Shown in pieces: positions 1 to 8,989 of a stretch of DNA of 39,055 nt. Position 1 is the first letter of the stretch, and every line of letters begins with the position of its first letter. This DNA comes from a virus, in IMG/VR virus record IMGVR_UViG_3300038485_000133, positions 1 to 39,055 of that record. The stretch is one strand, 5' to 3'. Below the pieces are notes generated by a model. It was not told the origin of the DNA and made no database searches. It saw nothing but the letters and a program-made list of their open reading frames with translations. The position numbers and the translations under genes are program-made.

Positions 1-19
1 TGCAATAACATCAGCAAAG
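1..19. repeat. Terminal direct repeat, left copy (circular join)
   Basis: These 19 bases are identical to 39037-39055. Joining the ends once through this repeat keeps the tail chaperone gene in frame, so the window is a circular or circularly permuted phage genome of about 39,036 bp. The repeat is probably an assembly overlap and not a biological terminal repeat, because it lies inside a coding sequence. Confidence 0.95.
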
Positions 20-54
20 AGTTTGATGCGCTGCGTTCTGAAAAAAAGCTATAA
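1..54 (+). CDS. Tail assembly chaperone, 3' end (continues from 38686)
   Basis: This is the C-terminal end of the gene that starts at 38686 and crosses the circular join. It reads CNNISKEFDALRSEKKL and stops at TAA 52-54. The full unshifted product is 134 aa. The slippery run at 42-48 lies two codons before the stop, so some ribosomes should bypass it and make the longer product ending at 296. This corresponds to gpG of lambda (unshifted) by position and mechanism; sequence homology to lambda is not evident. Confidence 0.85.
   Translation, partial: CNNISKEFDALRSEKKL
42..48 (+). promoter_or_regulatory. Programmed -1 ribosomal frameshift site A AAA AAG
   Basis: In the zero frame the codons at 43-48 are AAA AAG, preceded by A at 42. 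This is the classic slippery heptamer A_AAA_AAG. The -1 frame is open from 42 to the stop at 294-296, with an upstream TGA at 39-41, so a shift can only happen between the TGA and the TAA at 52-54. The position, between tail tube and tape measure genes, is where lambda G/GT and many siphoviruses have this event. I did not identify a stimulatory downstream structure. Confidence 0.88.
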
Positions 55-296
55 GCCGTTTCCTTGCGTACTTCTCTGAAGTTGGCGAGTCTAGTGATTA
101 TGATGTGTATGGCCTATTTAAACCGGCGATAGAAAGATTCCACATAGCTCCTAGTGAGTATTGGAAGATGAGCATCACTGAACTGTATATGCTTTTTGAA
201 ATCACAATCGATGTAAATCAGGACTCTTCATTAATGGTAAATGAAAAGCGCAAGCTAAACGGCATGGATAGAAAAGACTTGAGGAACATACTGTGA
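42..296 (+). CDS. Frameshift extension of tail assembly chaperone (gpGT-like)
   Basis: This -1 frame is open from the slippery site to TGA 294-296. It has no convincing start of its own; the first GTG is at 105, well inside the domain. Fused after the AAG codon at 46-48 it gives a product of about 215 aa. The C-terminal part contains IAPSEYWKMSITELYMLFEI, a helical pattern with paired aromatic and acidic residues like the T domain of tail chaperones that recruits tail tube subunits to the tape measure. Its stop overlaps the GTG start of the tape measure gene in a GTGA, so translation is probably coupled. Confidence 0.85.
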   Translation, partial: KKAISRFLAYFSEVGESSDYDVYGLFKPAIERFHIAPSEYWKMSITELYMLFEITIDVNQDSSLMVNEKRKLNGMDRKDLRNIL

Positions 297-2545
297 GCGA
301 AGAAAGCTTAGTAGTAAAACTAAAAGGCGACACTGCCGATCTAGATAAGAAACTAGCAAGTACAAGTACTGAGCTTGATTCGGTATCAAAGTCAACCGAC
401 ATGGTTGATTCAAGCATCAAGACGATGACAGCTTCTAGCAAAGCTGCTGTAACGTCAATTTCCAACCTAACATCAAAGGGCAAAGACCTAAACGGAACCA
501 TTACAAAGCTTAGCAGTAGTCTGCTAGACGCTAGGGATGCATCTAAAAAGTCTGCCGAAGCTGTTGATAAGCTATCGAAAGAATTGGACTCAGCGAAAGA
601 GTCAGGGTCTGCAACTGCTGAAGAGATTCAAATATTAGAAAAATCACTAGGTGAGGCTAGGTCTGAGTTAACGGAAAATCGAAAGGCAACCAATCAGTTA
701 AATGGTGAGCTGAAAGACGCCAAATCAGAATACTCATCCGTTCAAACCGAAATAAAGGCAACAACTAGAGATTTGGGTAAGCTCAATTCCGAGTCTGACG
801 AGTCATCATCAAGCTTTAGCGTTATGTCTAAGGGTGCCAAATCTGCTGGTAACGCGGTTGCTACAGTAGCTAAAGCGGCTATTGCGGTCGGCACGGCACT
901 AACAACAATGATCACTCTAACCGCAAAGAGTGAGCAGGAATTACAATCACTAAGCCGACAGGCAAAGTTGACCACTGGAGAGTTCGAAGCTCTAGCATTT
1001 TCAACCAAACAGTACGGCATTAACGCCGAACAAGTGGCCGATATCTCAAAGGATATTAGCGATAAGCTTGGTGAGTTTGCATCTACAGGAACTGGCGCAT
1101 TCCAAGACTTTGCTGACGTAACAGGAAAGACCACAGAGGAAGCGCAGGCACTAGCTGCTGAGTGGCAAAACCTATCATCGCAACAAGTTATCCAAGAGAT
1201 TGCAAATCAGCTTGAGGACGCAGGAGCGAGCGCAAATGAAACAACGTTTGTTTTCGAGTCTCTTGGTAATGACTTGTCAAAGCTAACTCCTTTATTTGCC
1301 GATAATGGCAAGGAATTAACCGAGCTAACCAAGCGATACAATGACGTTAATGCCGCCCTATCAATAACACAGCAAGAGGCTGAAGGTTTAACTGAGGCCG
1401 CTACATCGTTTGACTTGCTAACTGACACGCTAGGTAATGCAACAAAGGTTATCTCAGCTCAATTAGCTCCGGCGCTTAACGAGTTCTTTAATGGTGTTAT
1501 AGATGTTGTTCCAGGTGCAACTCAAGTCATCGTTGATTTTATTAACACGTTCAGAGATGCGGAAAACATCGAGAATATCGACTCATTAAACAGATTGATT
1601 GATGAGCAAACTGCAAGCATCGACGAGTTAACGCAAAAGAAAAATGATTACGTTGGCGTTGCTGGCTATAACCGTGATGCTGATGCGGATGAGATTATCA
1701 CCAAAGCCAGATTGAATGGCGAGATACTAACAGAGACACAAAGGCTTGATGAGCTAATTGCCAAGCGTGACGAGGCTCTAGAGCAACAGCAAAACATAGC
1801 GGACGCAGCAAAGGGTAATGGCGGGGTTATCGGTGGCACAATTGGATCTACTTCAGAATCAACAGGTGGTAGTGATGAATTGCAAGCACTGCTAGATAGA
1901 TTTAAATCAGAAGAGCAACTTCTACTTGAAAAATACGAAACCGAGCGAGCAATTGCAGCGGGTAATAACGAACTACTACTTGAGCTTGAGCGTGAATACC
2001 AAGAAAGCCTAAAGGCAATTAGAGACGAGGCAAGGCAAGCAGATTTAGACGCAGACCAAGCGGCTTTTGATGCAATGAATGAGCTAAGGAAGGAATCGCT
2101 TGAGGGCGAAAAGGACAAGGCTGACGCAAATAAAAAGGCAAACAAAGATAAAGAGAAAGCAGAGAATGCTTATGTTGACGTTGCAATCAGCGCTAGCAGT
2201 CTCCTATTTGAAGATAACAAGAATGCTCAATATGCGAATGCCTTTATTAACACAGCCACGGCGGTCACAAAGGCGCTTCCCAACTACCCTTTAGCCGCCG
2301 CAGTTGCTGCAAGTGGAGCCATTCAGTTAGCCTCAATATCTAGCGCATCCAAAGGAAGTGGCGGCGGTAGTGTTTCAGCACCTTCAGACCCAGGACTTGA
2401 GGAAGAAGCACCAACACTCGAAGCTCAAAACTCAGACCTTAACGGAAGTAACCAGACCGTGACAATTAGGTTTGATGACTCAACCGAGCTTGGTGTAGCA
2501 TTTAATAACGCTATTGAGCGCTCAAGACAGGACGGGCTAATTTAA
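293..2545 (+). CDS. Tail tape measure protein
   Basis: This 750-aa protein sets tail length and is ejected on infection. It is the longest tail gene apart from the tip protein and directly follows the chaperone pair. Roughly residues 20-180 are Ser/Lys/Glu-rich coiled coil. A hydrophobic helix follows near residues 185-205 (KAAIAVGTALTTMITLTA), then a helical core, another long charged coiled coil (about 510-620) and a low-complexity Gly/Ser/Pro segment near the C-terminus. The GTG start is chosen because it overlaps the upstream stop and has GAGG about 8 bases upstream. The stop overlaps the next ATG (TAATG). Confidence 0.9.
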   Translation: MSEESLVVKLKGDTADLDKKLASTSTELDSVSKSTDMVDSSIKTMTASSKAAVTSISNLTSKGKDLNGTITKLSSSLLDARDASKKSAEAVDKLSKELDSAKESGSATAEEIQILEKSLGEARSELTENRKATNQLNGELKDAKSEYSSVQTEIKATTRDLGKLNSESDESSSSFSVMSKGAKSAGNAVATVAKAAIAVGTALTTMITLTAKSEQELQSLSRQAKLTTGEFEALAFSTKQYGINAEQVADISKDISDKLGEFASTGTGAFQDFADVTGKTTEEAQALAAEWQNLSSQQVIQEIANQLEDAGASANETTFVFESLGNDLSKLTPLFADNGKELTELTKRYNDVNAALSITQQEAEGLTEAATSFDLLTDTLGNATKVISAQLAPALNEFFNGVIDVVPGATQVIVDFINTFRDAENIENIDSLNRLIDEQTASIDELTQKKNDYVGVAGYNRDADADEIITKARLNGEILTETQRLDELIAKRDEALEQQQNIADAAKGNGGVIGGTIGSTSESTGGSDELQALLDRFKSEEQLLLEKYETERAIAAGNNELLLELEREYQESLKAIRDEARQADLDADQAAFDAMNELRKESLEGEKDKADANKKANKDKEKAENAYVDVAISASSLLFEDNKNAQYANAFINTATAVTKALPNYPLAAAVAASGAIQLASISSASKGSGGGSVSAPSDPGLEEEAPTLEAQNSDLNGSNQTVTIRFDDSTELGVAFNNAIERSRQDGLI

Positions 2546-3363
2546 TGTTTATAAGCACATCTAATTTATCAAAGGTCGCCACAGTAACCGAAGTTCCAGA
2601 GTCGCTAACCCAGGATATAATGGTTATTACTGATGGTGATTACTCATCAACTTACACAGCCACACTTTCGGGGCAGTTGACGATAAAGTTTACCTTTCCA
2701 ACTCCGCAAGATATTGAGTACATAGCCTTTGGTGGTACGAATATATCAAGGAAGGATAGACTGGTAATTACATCGATAAACCCTGACGAGCTGCTTGATG
2801 TTAATGTAAATGAGCTATTCGACTCTAACGCTGAGCAATTGTTTGCATTGGCATCTGGCCAGATTGATGACACAACACTAGGCCTTGATGAGTCGAGAGT
2901 TATCGTTTATAAGGTTGACCTAGAGCAAACGCAGGAAGTTGAGATTACTATCTACGGTCAAGGTCAGATTCAAATATCTGAAATTGCCATGGGTAAGCTT
3001 TACGAAGTTCCACGCGGTGAGCAATCTGGATACAATAGAAGCTGGGCTGTGCCAAACATTAGAGCAAGATCAGCAACCAGCTTGGATGGAGCTCCAATTA
3101 ACTTCGTGTATGAAACAGGCACCCAAACAGCAACGCTAACGGTTCCTAATAATCTAATGTCAGACTATGAAGCTGAAAACGGATGGCGTGACATGCTAAA
3201 ATACACCTCAAGAAACACATTCTATGTGCTTGAGGATGATAATAAGTTTCATAGTTACGCTGGATTCTCAACAACTGGAATGTCAACCAAGGCCCACTCG
3301 CAAACTAGATTGCTTGGCGTATCTCAACTTACATTCAATACCTTTTCTGGGACTGTTATTTAA
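2545..3363 (+). CDS. Tail tip protein (distal tail-like), 272 aa
   Basis: It lies between the tape measure and the large tip protein, with TAATG stop/start overlaps on both sides, so it is made in step with them. The sequence is beta-rich, without signal peptide or membrane segment. Phrases such as AFGGTNISRKDRLVI and a C-terminal half that reads like a compact beta-barrel suit a baseplate or distal tail component. I do not recognise the family with certainty. By position it corresponds to the M/L/K/I region of lambda or to Dit of other siphoviruses; the function is inferred from position only. Confidence 0.6.
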   Translation: MFISTSNLSKVATVTEVPESLTQDIMVITDGDYSSTYTATLSGQLTIKFTFPTPQDIEYIAFGGTNISRKDRLVITSINPDELLDVNVNELFDSNAEQLFALASGQIDDTTLGLDESRVIVYKVDLEQTQEVEITIYGQGQIQISEIAMGKLYEVPRGEQSGYNRSWAVPNIRARSATSLDGAPINFVYETGTQTATLTVPNNLMSDYEAENGWRDMLKYTSRNTFYVLEDDNKFHSYAGFSTTGMSTKAHSQTRLLGVSQLTFNTFSGTVI

Positions 3364-5909
3364 TGGCTTACTTAAACGATTTCGAACAATCGCATTATGT
3401 TATCTATGAGTTAGTGCTGCCGTACTGTACGGTTTGCACCCCCAGGGAAAACATCGACGGAACCTGGCACACTCCGCCTATGTGCGTTGAGCCTAGTGAT
3501 GCGGAATACTCTCTATTCTTCACTAGAGGAAAGACCCCATACGTATCGCTTCCCGGTTTATCGATATCAGGGAAAAGTAGACTAAACTCAACGATGTTCA
3601 GAGTTGTTACAGGTGCAAGCGTTACAACATCAAAGGCAAAAGCCGGCGGCCTTGCGAGTCGCGGGACAATGTCAATGACATGCGCGGATGAAAAGAGCGA
3701 CCCAGGCCCTATTGAATTCACCGAGGAAGGGACCCTTTTCGGTAAACTAATAGCACGCAACATTCTTGAAGGAAAGAAAATCATCACTCACTATTACTCA
3801 ATAGGACGTGACGAGGTAACGCCAGTTGAAGTAAGGACAGAAACGCACTACGTTACCAATGCAACACTTAGCGCTGGAGTGTTTACGCTTAACGCAAAGG
3901 ATGCATTAAAAGACCTTGAGGCATTCTCTCAGCAATTCCCAACGCCGGGAGAGGTTACGCTAACCGCCGACATTGACGATTCTCAAGTGACCTTTGATAT
4001 TAGTGATGCAACAGATTTCCCAGAAAATACTTATTTTAGGATGGGCGCTGAGCTATTCCGAGTTGATTCAGTGGTTGGTAATGCAATCACAGTTGATGCG
4101 CGCGGTCACACTCGCACAAGCTCAATTGATGGCCGCGTACTTTACAAATCAAACAAAGAATCTCACGACGCAGAGTCTACACTTCAACCGTGTCGCCTAC
4201 TAGATGGTGAGCCGCTTGCTGATACCCTTCAAGCTATCTTTAATGAGGTAGGATTACAGGACTTTGTAAACTACACGCAATGGAATGATGACATCACTCA
4301 GTGGGATGGTGACGCCTTGCTATGGGGTATCATGTCAGAGCCAGAAGATGCAAGCGACCTTATTGATGACTTACTAGAGGTATTCTTGGTTGATATGTGG
4401 CTAGACCAAGCAACACAAAAGGCTTTTATCTCAACTAACAGCAACTGGAAGCAACCGGAAGTTTCATTTATCGAAGGAACTGACGTTCAGAATTACAAAG
4501 TCACAACAAGGGATAACACTCGATTCAGTCGTGCTTACATTCTTGCCGGGAAGGCTTACCAAGCTAGCAATGACGACAGCACAAACTACTCTAGACTAAT
4601 AAGCTCATCTGATTTTGAGTCAGAAACCCCAGATTTTTACGGCTCAGTTAAGCTTAAAGAGTTCGACCCTGTTCAGTGGATTAGCGGCGACTCAGCAACC
4701 CGCCTAACATCTCGATACATTCAGCGATACTCCGACACTCCAAGGGAGGTGGCGTTTGACATTGAAGAGAGAAAGATTCAAGGAATTACTATTGGTAGCG
4801 TGATTGAAGTTATAAGTATCGATAAGCAATCGCCATCAGGTGCAACATTAACAAGTAACGACCGAGTTCAAATACTAAAGCTACAACCCAACCTGAATGG
4901 AGTTGGCCGTAAGTACACAGCAACAGCGCTTGCTTATACGCCACTGTTCGCAACCGATCCGAACGAGGAGCAGTTTGTTACATTAACCGGCAGTATTCGC
5001 TCAATTAACCTAGCAACATATGTAGGCGCGCCGACTAACATCCCGCTAAACTACACGTTCATATTTGACGGTTGTGAAATTGGATCTGCGGAAGAGTCAT
5101 CAACGTGGCTTGCATCTGTAAGAGCTGGAGCTTGGCATCCTGATAGCAGAATTAGAATTATATGCACAAACAATACAGTATGGAGCGCTAAGGGTGGCAA
5201 TGGTGGCAGTGTTAGCGTTTACGTAAATGAGACATGGACAAATCCATCAATAAGCACAACAAATGCGGATAGCGGCGCAAATAGCTACGAGTCAAACGGA
5301 ATAGAAACGGAGATATACCTAAACTACACAGCTCTAGGTTACACAGCAGTTTCAACGCTTCTATCTGCCGGAGGTGGTTCTGGTGGTTCTGGAGCTTACG
5401 CATATGCAACAATCGTTACTGGTGGTGGTGATTTAACTGAATCTGTTAGTGTGTCAGTTTCATCATCAGGCTCTGGTGGTAACGGTATTCCTTCTGGATT
5501 CGCTGGCGTTTCACTTCTTGATGACTTCGGCTTAGTGCCTACATATCACGATAAATACACTCACAAATTTGATGGTTTTGATGGCGGGATTGATTTCGGT
5601 GGTGTTGGCGCTGGTAGTTCTTACTCTTATCAAAACGGTTCCGGTGCAGTTGCATCTGTTTCTGTGACTGCAATATCATCAGACGGCGGCCTTAGTTCTG
5701 ACGCGCTTCCATCGCAAGACAGTGCATCAGCGAGTGGTAACACTGAGGTTTCAATTTCGGAATCTGGAAATTCTGGACTGGCGGGTTTCTCAGTATCAGG
5801 CGCATTAGCACCTACAGACATAACCGTTTATAATCTATCATCAGAGTCAGCGAAATTTAAACCCGGTCGCTCAGTTGCTGGTGTTGACTACACACTAATT
5901 GATTCTTAA
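3363..5909 (+). CDS. Large tail tip / central hub protein, 848 aa
   Basis: The N-terminal 550 residues have mixed alpha/beta composition typical of a tail hub, including acidic repeats such as ITQWDGDALLWG. A Cys cluster lies near residues 21-40: CTVC, then a further Cys after a Trp-His-Thr-Pro-Pro stretch. After about residue 600 the composition changes to Gly/Ser/Thr-rich beta repeats (GGGSGGSGAYAYATIV), typical of an exposed fibre or receptor-contact domain. It takes the place of lambda gpJ, but I see no clear J similarity. It overlaps the previous stop (TAATG) and is followed by a short gap with a good AAGGA site for the tail fibre gene. Confidence 0.7.
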   Translation: MAYLNDFEQSHYVIYELVLPYCTVCTPRENIDGTWHTPPMCVEPSDAEYSLFFTRGKTPYVSLPGLSISGKSRLNSTMFRVVTGASVTTSKAKAGGLASRGTMSMTCADEKSDPGPIEFTEEGTLFGKLIARNILEGKKIITHYYSIGRDEVTPVEVRTETHYVTNATLSAGVFTLNAKDALKDLEAFSQQFPTPGEVTLTADIDDSQVTFDISDATDFPENTYFRMGAELFRVDSVVGNAITVDARGHTRTSSIDGRVLYKSNKESHDAESTLQPCRLLDGEPLADTLQAIFNEVGLQDFVNYTQWNDDITQWDGDALLWGIMSEPEDASDLIDDLLEVFLVDMWLDQATQKAFISTNSNWKQPEVSFIEGTDVQNYKVTTRDNTRFSRAYILAGKAYQASNDDSTNYSRLISSSDFESETPDFYGSVKLKEFDPVQWISGDSATRLTSRYIQRYSDTPREVAFDIEERKIQGITIGSVIEVISIDKQSPSGATLTSNDRVQILKLQPNLNGVGRKYTATALAYTPLFATDPNEEQFVTLTGSIRSINLATYVGAPTNIPLNYTFIFDGCEIGSAEESSTWLASVRAGAWHPDSRIRIICTNNTVWSAKGGNGGSVSVYVNETWTNPSISTTNADSGANSYESNGIETEIYLNYTALGYTAVSTLLSAGGGSGGSGAYAYATIVTGGGDLTESVSVSVSSSGSGGNGIPSGFAGVSLLDDFGLVPTYHDKYTHKFDGFDGGIDFGGVGAGSSYSYQNGSGAVASVSVTAISSDGGLSSDALPSQDSASASGNTEVSISESGNSGLAGFSVSGALAPTDITVYNLSSESAKFKPGRSVAGVDYTLIDS

Positions 5910-5918
5910 GGAAATAAT

Positions 5919-7781
5919 ATGGCTGTTACATTTACAAGAACAGGCGCGCAGATTGAAGAGATTCACAATACTGTTGACGACCCAAAAAGCAACGCGCAAT
6001 TTAGTGACGACATTCGCACAATTGCGGGTGAGTATCGCGGATTATGGCCAGATACAGGCGGAAGCGCTAACAAAGGCGACACATACCAGACTCAAGTTAG
6101 TGGTACACCTACAGGAAAATACTTTACAGCCCTGCAAATTACAACATCAGCACCAGAACCTGAAGGGGTTAATTGGCGCGAGTCAATTAATGGCACTGAC
6201 GATCGATACATAGCATCATTCGAAAGCTTGGCAAATATGATCTCAGGAACTGTTAATGGAATCTCTGGGTCTATCACGCCCAATGAAAACCACACGTACT
6301 ATGTTAGGGAGCTAAACGAGACATATACGGTAACATCCGTAGCTGATGGTGGAGTAGCATTATCTGGAGGGCTATATGCCAGAAAACAACCAAGCGGAAT
6401 TGAGGTAGAAAGTGACGCCGGGCTTTCGCAAATTCTTAGATCTATTAATCACGACGCTCGCACAAACGTAGTGGTCATTGGTGATAGTATCACCGAAGGT
6501 GTTGCTGCCACTGAATGGAAAGCTCGATACGTTAATCAATTCATGCAATCCTTACAGAACTCTGTATCTCAAGGTTATAGATATTTCGGCAATGCACGTA
6601 TTAGTAAGGATTTTGACGACACCAACAAAAGCACTACAGGTACATTCATTTCGAGTGGCGTGGTCAATGACGCATTACAACTAGATGACGGAGAGACAAT
6701 TACACTAAATAACTATCAAGCTAGAAACTTTGATGTGATTTACAATGCGGACTTGAGCTCTGGAGCCCTAGAGCTTCGCGTCAATGGACATCTAGCAGCA
6801 ACGCATTCAATTTCGGGCTCTGGGCAGCAAACCTCATACCCTTCACTATCTCTGGTTCAAGACACTATAGAAACCGATGCAATCACAATCACTAGTAGCG
6901 GAGGCTCTGTAGTGGTTAATAGTCTTTCCGTACTGGCTCACTCTATTGATTCGACACCTTCACAATACGGATTTATCATCCCTCGTAGCGGATGGGCCTA
7001 TCAAAACTTCAACACATCGTCACAAATGGATCTTATTGCTGAGTACAGTAACTTTGCAAACAAAGAGCGATGCACTTTTTTCATCATGCTAGGTACTAAC
7101 AATATTTACAATACAGGGTACAACAACACTCCATCTGAATACTTAACTGAAATGAGTAAGTTAGTTGACGGGCTTACTTCACGCGTGTCTGGGTCACACT
7201 TCTACATTAGCGTGCCGCCAAAGGGTGGAAGCTCTTGGAGTCCTATAGCTCCATATGTTTATGAGGACTATGTAGCCACTATTCTCCGGTACTGCTCGGA
7301 AAACGGTCATACCCCTATTCGGTTTGACCTTGTTGATTTTGCCGGAAAAGGTCTCATACCCGACGGGATTCACCCTTCAGATGATGGTATGGCGCTAATG
7401 TCTAAGGTGGTTTGCGATACAGTAGGGGTGGAATATAACCCTGATATTTACTCGCGATACGAGTCAGTGAATAAGGTTGTAAAAGGTATTGCTACTTACA
7501 ATGACCTATGGAGTCCGTTGTCTAGTTTTTCAGCTAAGGTAATAGAGAATAACGGGCTTGTCAGCATGACAGGGTTTGCAAACCAGAACGCATCAACAAG
7601 CAGAGTAATGTGTACACTTCCTCCGCAATATAGACCCGTAAGTAGAGATATATATACAACATGCCAAACCCAATCGGGACTTGAAACTTTAGTGATATAT
7701 CAAAACGGGGACATTGAAGTCGGGAACCTTCCTGGTGGCTGGGTTAGTCTTGATAGTGTTCACTTTTTAAAACGCTCTTGA
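5919..7781 (+). CDS. Tail fibre / receptor-binding protein with SGNH (GDSL) hydrolase domain
   Basis: This 620-aa protein begins with a short virion-anchoring type N-terminus. Its body contains the SGNH hydrolase signature: block I VVIGDSITEG near residue 187 (nucleophile Ser), block III LGTNNIY near residue 391 (Asn), and block V DGIHPSDDG near residue 480 (catalytic Asp and His). A C-terminal beta domain of about 120 residues follows. SGNH domains in tail fibres usually deacetylate or de-esterify capsule, LPS or exopolysaccharide. The target is not readable here. The gene ends the tail operon and is followed by a strong terminator. Confidence 0.85.
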   Translation: MAVTFTRTGAQIEEIHNTVDDPKSNAQFSDDIRTIAGEYRGLWPDTGGSANKGDTYQTQVSGTPTGKYFTALQITTSAPEPEGVNWRESINGTDDRYIASFESLANMISGTVNGISGSITPNENHTYYVRELNETYTVTSVADGGVALSGGLYARKQPSGIEVESDAGLSQILRSINHDARTNVVVIGDSITEGVAATEWKARYVNQFMQSLQNSVSQGYRYFGNARISKDFDDTNKSTTGTFISSGVVNDALQLDDGETITLNNYQARNFDVIYNADLSSGALELRVNGHLAATHSISGSGQQTSYPSLSLVQDTIETDAITITSSGGSVVVNSLSVLAHSIDSTPSQYGFIIPRSGWAYQNFNTSSQMDLIAEYSNFANKERCTFFIMLGTNNIYNTGYNNTPSEYLTEMSKLVDGLTSRVSGSHFYISVPPKGGSSWSPIAPYVYEDYVATILRYCSENGHTPIRFDLVDFAGKGLIPDGIHPSDDGMALMSKVVCDTVGVEYNPDIYSRYESVNKVVKGIATYNDLWSPLSSFSAKVIENNGLVSMTGFANQNASTSRVMCTLPPQYRPVSRDIYTTCQTQSGLETLVIYQNGDIEVGNLPGGWVSLDSVHFLKRS

Positions 7782-7837
7782 TGAGAATTAAGATAAACAG
7801 GCTCCACAAAACACCACCTAGGCACTAACTTTGCAAT

Positions 7838-7880
7838 ACCCCATAATGACGGATAGAATACTGTTATTATGGGGTTTTTA
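7838..7880 (+). terminator. Rho-independent terminator after the tail operon
   Basis: The inverted repeat 7838-7850 / 7863-7875 has a perfect core (CCCCATAAT with ATTATGGGG) extended by A-T and C-G pairs, and is followed by TTTTTA. Its 3' arm carries the GGGG that would be the ribosome site of the next gene. Confidence 0.88.
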
Positions 7881-7882
7881 TT

Positions 7883-8158
7883 ATGGATGTTAGCATGAGT
7901 GAAGTTAACGAACGGTTAGCTAGAGTTGAGCAAGGTCAAGTGCATCAAGAAAAACAATTAGATAAGCTTGTTAGTGTTACCGAGAAGTTAGCAGATGTTC
8001 ACATTAGGATGTCTAGCCTTGAGGGGAAAGTTGAAAAGCACGAAACAAAGATTTCGCAAAACGAAAAGCAGATTGCAAAATACTCTCTACTTTTCGCTAT
8101 ATTGATTGGGTTCCTTGTTCGTTATTTCCCTGAGTTAAAGGCTATCGTTGGTTTGTGA
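7883..8158 (+). CDS. Small coiled-coil membrane protein
   Basis: This 91-aa protein has a charged heptad-like region (residues 5-65, with repeated E/K/Q and VEKHETKISQNEKQ) and one C-terminal transmembrane segment (YSLLFAILIGFLV). This is the layout of XhlA/BhlA-type holin-associated proteins and of other small phage membrane anchors. The start may be ATG 7883 or ATG 7895. The only SD-like sequence for 7883 is the GGGG at 7871-7874 in the terminator stem. It converges with the leftward LuxR-type gene and overlaps it by 24 bases tail to tail. Function unknown. Confidence 0.7.
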   Translation: MDVSMSEVNERLARVEQGQVHQEKQLDKLVSVTEKLADVHIRMSSLEGKVEKHETKISQNEKQIAKYSLLFAILIGFLVRYFPELKAIVGL

Positions 8159-8458
8159 TTTCCTACGAGTTCTAACCTGACGCGATACTCTTCTTTGCAT
8201 ATCTAAATCTGTAAAGTCTGGGTTAATCGCCATCTCAAGCTCAATTGCTGATGTTGTAGTTATCAGCAAGCAAATGATACCCACCTTAGCCGCCTTGTAT
8301 ATGCACTCTGAAAGTGTTTTAGCTCCAAGCTTACGTTTGATGTTCTTAATTCGCTTATCTATTGCTGAGTGACTAGAGCTATCCTGTGATGCTATCTGCT
8401 TAATCAGCTCACCATTTGCCAGTCTACGCAACGTAGATAACTCCAGTCGTGTTAGCAT
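8135..8458 (-). CDS. LuxR/GerE-type helix-turn-helix regulator (DNA-binding domain only)
   Basis: This 107-aa protein opens directly with a GerE-type HTH: LTRLELSTLRRLANGE, then a recognition region with IDKRIKNIKRKLGAKTLSE and a fourth helix. Family members bind DNA as dimers. There is no receiver or autoinducer domain, so it is probably constitutive or controlled by its own level. A hydrophobic stretch (VGIICLLITT) and a basic tail follow. ATG has AGGA about 6 bases upstream. It is the last gene of a tightly packed leftward operon starting at 9286. Confidence 0.75.
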   Translation of the reverse strand: MLTRLELSTLRRLANGELIKQIASQDSSSHSAIDKRIKNIKRKLGAKTLSECIYKAAKVGIICLLITTTSAIELEMAINPDFTDLDMQRRVSRQVRTRRKSQTNDSL

Positions 8459-8462
8459 AATG

Positions 8463-8561
8463 TTATCCTAGCAAATCTTCACATTTAGATGAATACCAAA
8501 AATTCATCGCCTTACTATCCTTTGCGCATTGAGCGCGGTGTTGCTTCAAAAATTCAATCAT
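8463..8561 (-). CDS. 32-aa peptide, unknown
   Basis: A short frame starts MIEFLKQHRAQC and ends in CEDLLG. It is supported by context: its ATG overlaps the MazG-like stop (ATGA), a GGAG lies at proper spacing, and its TAA is 4 bases before the start of the LuxR-type gene. It is charged and soluble, with two Cys and one Trp. Function unknown. Confidence 0.6.
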   Translation of the reverse strand: MIEFLKQHRAQCAKDSKAMNFWYSSKCEDLLG

Positions 8562-8989
8562 ACAAACTTCTCCAAGTTAGGTTTAACGTAATCCTTACCT
8601 TTCGTGATTTTTCCATTTAAATCAAAAACTGGCTTGCCATCTTCGAACTTAGAAAAGTTACTGCGGTTAATTTCTTCCAGTGCCCCTAGCACATCCATTC
8701 CCATCATATGACCAACACCGACAGCGGTAACAATCTGGTCAACTATAGAATCAAGAATCTCGATTTTCACATCGCTACTAGCTGAGCTTATCATCGCTAA
8801 ATTTTTTAAGTTGCATGTTTTGTACTCATGCGCAATTGACCCAACAGCGCAGCACTCAAAATCATCAGCTAGAGCGGATAACATCTCCGAAAATTCCTCC
8901 ATATGGCAACCTACTTGAATGCAAGCCTGCTCAACCGTAGGCTCTGGAATTGCTTGCTCGAACCATTGTTTTGTTTTTTCTAGTGACAT
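8558..8989 (-). CDS. MazG-like nucleotide pyrophosphohydrolase
   Basis: This 143-aa all-alpha protein has the MazG/PRA-PH superfamily pattern: HMEEFSEML near residue 30 (E-E-x-x-E metal-binding helix) and a second acidic helix ILDSIVDQIVTAVG near residue 80. The C-terminal block FEDGKPVFDLNGKITKG...Y is typical of phage members. The family hydrolyses (d)NTPs to NMP and pyrophosphate. In phages it may clean or shift nucleotide pools or lower alarmones; the substrate is not known here. It overlaps the genes on both sides. Confidence 0.82.
   Translation of the reverse strand: MSLEKTKQWFEQAIPEPTVEQACIQVGCHMEEFSEMLSALADDFECCAVGSIAHEYKTCNLKNLAMISSASSDVKIEILDSIVDQIVTAVGVGHMMGMDVLGALEEINRSNFSKFEDGKPVFDLNGKITKGKDYVKPNLEKFV

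Noticed and set aside
742-2145. Long Ser-rich minus-strand ORFs inside the tape measure gene
   Set aside because: Antisense shadow of Ser/Lys/Glu/Ala-rich coding sequence with low-complexity translation and no ribosome sites.
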